Positions 16,938-19,687 of a stretch of DNA of 19,687 bases are shown one piece after another. Source of the stretch: Calidifonticultor sp964387355. GTDB lineage: Bacteria; Actinomycetota; Humimicrobiia; Humimicrobiales; Humimicrobiaceae. Position 1 is the stretch's first letter, and each line of letters opens with the position of its first letter. The notes below the pieces were generated by a model, which saw nothing but the letters and a program-made list of their open reading frames with translations, made no database searches and was not told the origin of the DNA. The DNA is taken from positions 1 to 19,687 of the forward strand of contig CAYLWJ010000084.1 of assembly GCA_964387355.1 (NCBI GenBank). The letters are read 5' to 3'. Both the position numbers and the translations under genes were made by a program.

Positions 16938-16959
16938 AATAATTTTTTAAAAAATTATT
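16938..16959. repeat. Perfect 22-base A/T palindrome
   Basis: Two perfect 11-base arms, AATAATTTTTT and its complement, meet without a loop 50 bases upstream of the next start. The rest of the 205-base gap (16805-17009) is AT-rich, with a CAATTG repeated at 16901-16906 and 16915-16920. No clear promoter hexamers were found. Confidence 0.4.
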
Positions 16960-17009
16960 ATTAATTAATAAAGTTATAAATAAGTTATATTTATAAGGAA
17001 GGTATATAA

Positions 17010-18335
17010 ATGTTTAAGGCAGGCACATCGATTATTGATATATCTCCTGGTAAAGGAATCGAACTTGCAGGTTATCCTCACTTTCCAAGATATAATACAG
17101 GTATTCATGACCCATTGTTTGCATCATGTATTATTTTAGATGATGGTGAAAGTAAGGTAGCTTTGGTTTGTATGGATTTATTATTTTTTTCTAAAAAATA
17201 TGTAAAAGAAGTAAGGGAAACGGTATCAAGAAAAATAGATATAAAACCAAATAATATGTTGATATGTTGTTCCCATACTCATTCAGGGCCTTGGGCAGCT
17301 GGAAGATTAGATTTAGAAGGCCTTGAAAAAGGCTTTAAACCTGATTATGAATATGTAGAAAATTTAAAATATAAAATTGTAGAATTAATTATTAAAGCAA
17401 ATAATAATATGTTTGAAGCTCAGATTGGTTCGGGGTTTGATAATTGTGGTAAAGAATCAGGGATAGGCGGTAATAGGAGGAAGCCTGACGGTATCTCAGA
17501 TCCTCAGGTTTGGGTAATAGGTGTTAAAGATTTAGATAATAATTTGAAAGCAGCTTTTGTAAAATATAGTTTACACCCAACAGTTATTCATGAAGATAAT
17601 ACGCTTGTAACAGCAGATTACCCTGGTTATATTAGGAAATTCCTTTTAGAAAAAAAACCTGCAATGATAATGCTGTTTGCTCAAGGTGCTTCTGGTGATC
17701 AAAGTACTAGATATTTTAGAAAAGATCAAAGCTTTAATGAAGCAAAGCGTATAGGAGAAGAGATAGGAAAAGTTGTTAATAATATTTTGGATAGATTGCA
17801 TTATGAACAAAAATTAAAATTATCTGTGTTATCAAAAGAAATATTTCTTGATTTAAGAATTCTTCCACAAATTGATGAAGCTATTAAAAATGTAGAAACT
17901 ACTAAGGAATTATTAGAAGAATTGAAAAATAAGAATGCTTCTTATATTGAAGTACAAAATGCATATTTACAACACATTGGGGCTGAATGCACACTAGGTT
18001 ATGTAAAATTAAAAAATAAAAATATACCCATAGAACTCGAAATTGATGAGCTGCCGGCAGAAGTACAAGTTATTGGAATTGGTGATACTGTGATAGTAGG
18101 ATTACAAGGTGAAATATTTGTTGAATTTGGACTAGAAATTCAGAAACGGTCACCGTTTAAAAAAACTATTGTTATTGAACTTGCAAATGGAGCATTACCT
18201 GGATATGTATGTACCGAAGATGCTTTTAAAGAGGGTGGATATGAAGTTTGTACCACACTTTTATCGGAAAAATCTGGAGTAATGCTAGTAGATACTGCAG
18301 TTGAGCTATTATATAAGATAAAAGAAGAAATGTAA
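17010..18335 (+). CDS. Neutral/alkaline ceramidase-fold metal hydrolase, short cytoplasmic form
   Basis: Homologue of the N-terminal catalytic domain of neutral/alkaline non-lysosomal ceramidases, 441 residues. Zinc-site motifs are present: SHTHSGP (His89, His91) and YSLHPTVI (His189). A GGNRR motif at 153-157 and TADYPGYI at 201-208 also fit. True ceramidases are secreted, run to about 650-750 residues and have a C-terminal domain; here there is no signal peptide and no such domain. It is therefore better seen as a cytoplasmic amide or ester hydrolase of that fold, perhaps de-N-acylating an imported amino-sugar-like compound (inference). AAGGAAGGT at 16995-17003 precedes the ATG. It is the last intact gene of the cluster, and a hairpin overlaps its end. 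Confidence 0.85.
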   Translation: MFKAGTSIIDISPGKGIELAGYPHFPRYNTGIHDPLFASCIILDDGESKVALVCMDLLFFSKKYVKEVRETVSRKIDIKPNNMLICCSHTHSGPWAAGRLDLEGLEKGFKPDYEYVENLKYKIVELIIKANNNMFEAQIGSGFDNCGKESGIGGNRRKPDGISDPQVWVIGVKDLDNNLKAAFVKYSLHPTVIHEDNTLVTADYPGYIRKFLLEKKPAMIMLFAQGASGDQSTRYFRKDQSFNEAKRIGEEIGKVVNNILDRLHYEQKLKLSVLSKEIFLDLRILPQIDEAIKNVETTKELLEELKNKNASYIEVQNAYLQHIGAECTLGYVKLKNKNIPIELEIDELPAEVQVIGIGDTVIVGLQGEIFVEFGLEIQKRSPFKKTIVIELANGALPGYVCTEDAFKEGGYEVCTTLLSEKSGVMLVDTAVELLYKIKEEM

Positions 18336-18354
18336 TTTTATTTCTTTTTATCTT
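18315..18354 (+). terminator. AU-rich hairpin overlapping the end of the last gene
   Basis: The left arm at 18315-18331 (within the final codons) pairs almost fully with the right arm at 18340-18354 (AAGATAAAAG... against ...CTTTTTATCTT), with a two-base bulge and a short loop containing the stop codon. The right arm is T-rich. It sits where the cluster should end, but lacks G/C pairs, so it is a tentative terminator. Confidence 0.4.
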
Positions 18355-18590
18355 AGATGTTTTATGTTATTTTTATTTTATACAATTATATGTTTTATAA
18401 GTAATTTTTATAATATAAGTGATAGAGGTCTTTTTTTAAATATTAAAATGAAAAATTATTATTTAAACTTATTTTTTATATTACCCATTATTTAGTTTTA
18501 CAGCTTTAGCTATTTGACAACTTAATTTACAAGTCTCTATCATTAGAGAAAATTTAACCTTATAAAAATTTTGTTACATTTAGATTAAAA
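18355..18590. other. Intergenic, no gene seen
   Basis: AT-rich sequence between the last cluster gene and the transposase remnant, with no credible reading frame. TGATAGAG (18420-18427) recurs inverted as CTCTATCA (18535-18542), and TCTCTA-TCAT-TAGAGA (18534-18549) is a perfect six-base-stem hairpin. Either could be relics of an insertion-sequence end, but nothing confirms this. Confidence 0.3.
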
Positions 18591-19132
18591 ATGCGGAAGT
18601 CGGGTGGCAAAATAATTTCAACAAATAGTAGTTATATATAAGTATATTATGGAACAACATACTTTTTTAAATGAAATATCTAAAAAATAGGTCTAAAGTA
18701 GTTAATCGAAGATATTCTTTACCAATATAGCCAGAAGCTTCTTTTACTTACATTCTTTTCTATTTCAGAAAAAAAGGCCACTTTATCTAGTAAAACTCTG
18801 GCTTGAGTCTACATACCTAAATATTAAAGAAAATTAAGCTCAAAGAGTATAAGTGAGCTACTAGTGGAGTTAGGAAAAGATAAACAAACCAGACTAAAAT
18901 TTTTAAAGACATGGGCTAAAATGCATAAGGACAGTAGTTTTATTATTTTTGATATTACATCATTTCCATCATATTCAAAAAAGCTTGAGTTTATTGAATG
19001 AGGACATAATAGAGACAGTGAAAAGCTTCCATAAATAAACTTTGGTCAAATATATGGGGAACCTTCTATCCTTGTACTTTTCTACACAATATATCCTGGG
19101 TCAATATCTGATGTTACTTATGTTAATCTAAA
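18591..19132 (+). pseudogene. Decayed IS1634-like (IS4-superfamily) transposase fragment
   Basis: Reading the phase whose codons begin at positions divisible by three gives stretches typical of IS1634-type DDE transposases: LLLLTFFSISEKKA near 18720-18780, LSSKSISELLVELGKD at about 18834-18881, FDITSFPSYSKKLEF (around 18948-18992, with the first catalytic Asp), HNRDSEKLP, NFGQIYGEPS and YPGSISDV (with the second Asp, around 19089-19112). Stops interrupt it, including TAG at 18699, TGA at 18804, TAA at 18825, TGA at 18999 (where the family has Trp) and TAA at 19032 (where it has Gln). Two A/T-run frameshifts near 18663-18690 separate an LNEISKK segment from the rest. The frame ends abruptly where IS21-like end sequence begins, so the C-terminal third is missing. 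This is certainly dead. The family assignment is from motif memory. Confidence 0.8.
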
Positions 19133-19172
19133 TGTACCCCACTATTTCAGTTGAAAAGTCACCCACTATTGT
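19133..19172 (+). repeat. IS21-like end repeat, copy A
   Basis: Starts TGTACCCCACTATTTCAGTT at 19133 and continues GAAAAGTCACCCACTATTGT. It resembles copy B at 19378-19412 in the same orientation (shared TGTACC, TTTCA, GAAAA and CCACT blocks). The multiple TGTNCC/CCACT blocks recall the repeated terminal binding sites of IS21 elements. It begins exactly where the transposase remnant stops and lies upstream of an istA-like start. Confidence 0.45.
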
Positions 19173-19263
19173 AAATTCCAAAATTTTATGACCCCTTTTT
19201 ACAGGTTATTTTTGCCCCTCTAATAAAAGAAAATATAAATAATTTAATTGCAACAAATGTTAG

Positions 19264-19292
19264 ATATTTATTATCCTTTGGACAATAAATAT
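19264..19292. repeat. Leader hairpin before the istA-like start
   Basis: ATATTTATT-a-TCC, a TTT loop, then GGA-c-AATAAATAT: twelve pairs around a 1x1 mismatch. It lies 23 bases upstream of the istA-like ATG, a position where insertion sequences often carry a structure limiting read-through translation (inference). Confidence 0.4.
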
Positions 19293-19315
19293 TAATATTC
19301 AAAGAAGGAAAGGGG

Positions 19316-19357
19316 ATGTTAACCTTGGATGAATGGGCAAGCATAAAAATACTCAGG
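19316..19357 (+). pseudogene. istA: istA 5' fragment (IS21-like transposase start)
   Basis: After AAGGAAAGGGG (19305-19315), the ATG at 19316 opens MLTLDEWASIKILR, which matches the usual N terminus of IS21-type IstA (MLTLDEWxxIKxLR, leading into the helix-turn-helix). After these 14 codons the homology stops and the sequence runs into another IS21-like end repeat, so the rest of istA and all of istB are gone. The frame continues meaninglessly to a stop near 19424. The assignment rests on this short match. Confidence 0.5.
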
Positions 19358-19377
19358 TGTTTTTTACAATCGAAAAA

Positions 19378-19412
19378 TGTACCAAATTTCAACCGAAAAC
19401 TGTGCCACTTAA
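19378..19412 (+). repeat. IS21-like end repeat, copy B
   Basis: TGTACCAAATTTCAACCGAA followed by AACTGTGCCACTTAA resembles copy A in direct orientation. On the opposite strand it contains two tandem units, GGCACAGTTTTCGGTTG and GGTACATTTTTCGATTG (the second extends left to about 19367). Direct rather than inverted orientation means A and B are not simply the two ends of one intact element. Confidence 0.45.
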
Positions 19413-19687
19413 TACAAAAAAATTAATAAGTTTTAATTCATCAAATACTCCTTTCTCTTGACAATAGGCATACATTTATCTATATTTGGCAAATTATAAA
19501 AGCTTAGAATTGATTCTAGCGCCTGTTTTAAAAACTCCTTAAGCCACTTGAGTTTGTCAGTTAATTTTACAATTTACGCACAAAATGGGCAAATTTAGCC
19601 CAAAATCTGTGCATATTGCCACTACTATTATTATTCTTACAGGATTAATTCTTCAACAGGAGTAATATTTTTAGGGGAAGGTATTTT
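19413..19687. other. Right edge, no recognised gene
   Basis: The last 275 bases hold no intact gene. On the minus strand a 46-codon open stretch (stop at about 19433-19435, upstream stop near 19572) has no recognised homology. A two-step hairpin lies at 19578-19612. This is probably more insertion-sequence debris, but nothing confirms it. Confidence 0.3.

Noticed and set aside
19186..19392. 68-codon minus-strand reading frame
   Set aside because: It lies across the istA-like start, the leader hairpin and the end repeat on the opposite strand, has no recognised family and no good ribosome site; better explained as chance.
19433..19571. 46-codon minus-strand open stretch at the right edge
   Set aside because: Short, with no recognised family, stops just upstream in the same frame, and lies among insertion-sequence debris.
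1..19687. CRISPR arrays, tRNA, rRNA or riboswitches
   Set aside because: No regularly spaced repeats, cloverleaf signatures or recognisable aptamer cores were seen.

Overview
The window is very AT-rich, with AGA/TTA/AAA-biased codons, strong GGAGG-type Shine-Dalgarno sequences and TGA, TAA and TAG all used as stops. With an oxygen-sensitive type of methyltransferase gene set and IS1634- and IS21-like insertion-sequence remnants, this suggests a low-GC anaerobic bacterium. A clostridial or related Firmicute is most likely. Fusobacteria, Thermotogota or Atribacterota cannot be excluded from sequence alone.

Layout. Fifteen protein genes, all on the + strand, fill 57-18335 with short gaps (one 14-base overlap, the rest 32-240 bases). 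Block 1 (57-8274): an MFS transporter; a class I (Schiff-base) DapA/NanA-like aldolase overlapping a class II HpcH/HpaI-like pyruvate aldolase; a short-chain dehydrogenase; an aldo/keto reductase; a second short-chain dehydrogenase; a second MFS transporter; and a cytoplasmic five-Asp-box beta-propeller protein. Block 2 follows the largest gap (8275-8514): a zinc-type UroD/MtaA-family methyltransferase, an MttB-family methyltransferase without pyrrolysine, an amidohydrolase-aminotransferase fusion, a second UroD-like protein that has lost its cysteine ligands, a Gfo/Idh/MocA oxidoreductase, a NagB-like sugar-phosphate isomerase homologue with an altered catalytic triad, and a one-domain neutral-ceramidase-fold hydrolase. 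The last 1.35 kb (18336-19687) has no intact gene. It holds a decayed IS1634-like transposase, cut short where IS21-like end repeats and a 14-codon istA start begin.

How the genes may work together (inference). The content looks like a catabolic island for a small, probably methylated and amino- or acid-bearing sugar-like compound. Two permeases would import it. Cytoplasmic hydrolase-like proteins (propeller, ceramidase-fold, amidohydrolase) would release or open it. MttB and UroD proteins would move methyl groups, oxidoreductases and an aminotransferase would adjust oxidation state and nitrogen, and two pyruvate-type aldolases would split the carbon chain. No regulator, sugar kinase, corrinoid protein or corrinoid-reactivating protein lies in the window, so the substrate is unknown. 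Several members carry non-canonical active sites (UroD-2, NagB-like, amidohydrolase domain, propeller), so their textbook names should not be taken as their reactions.
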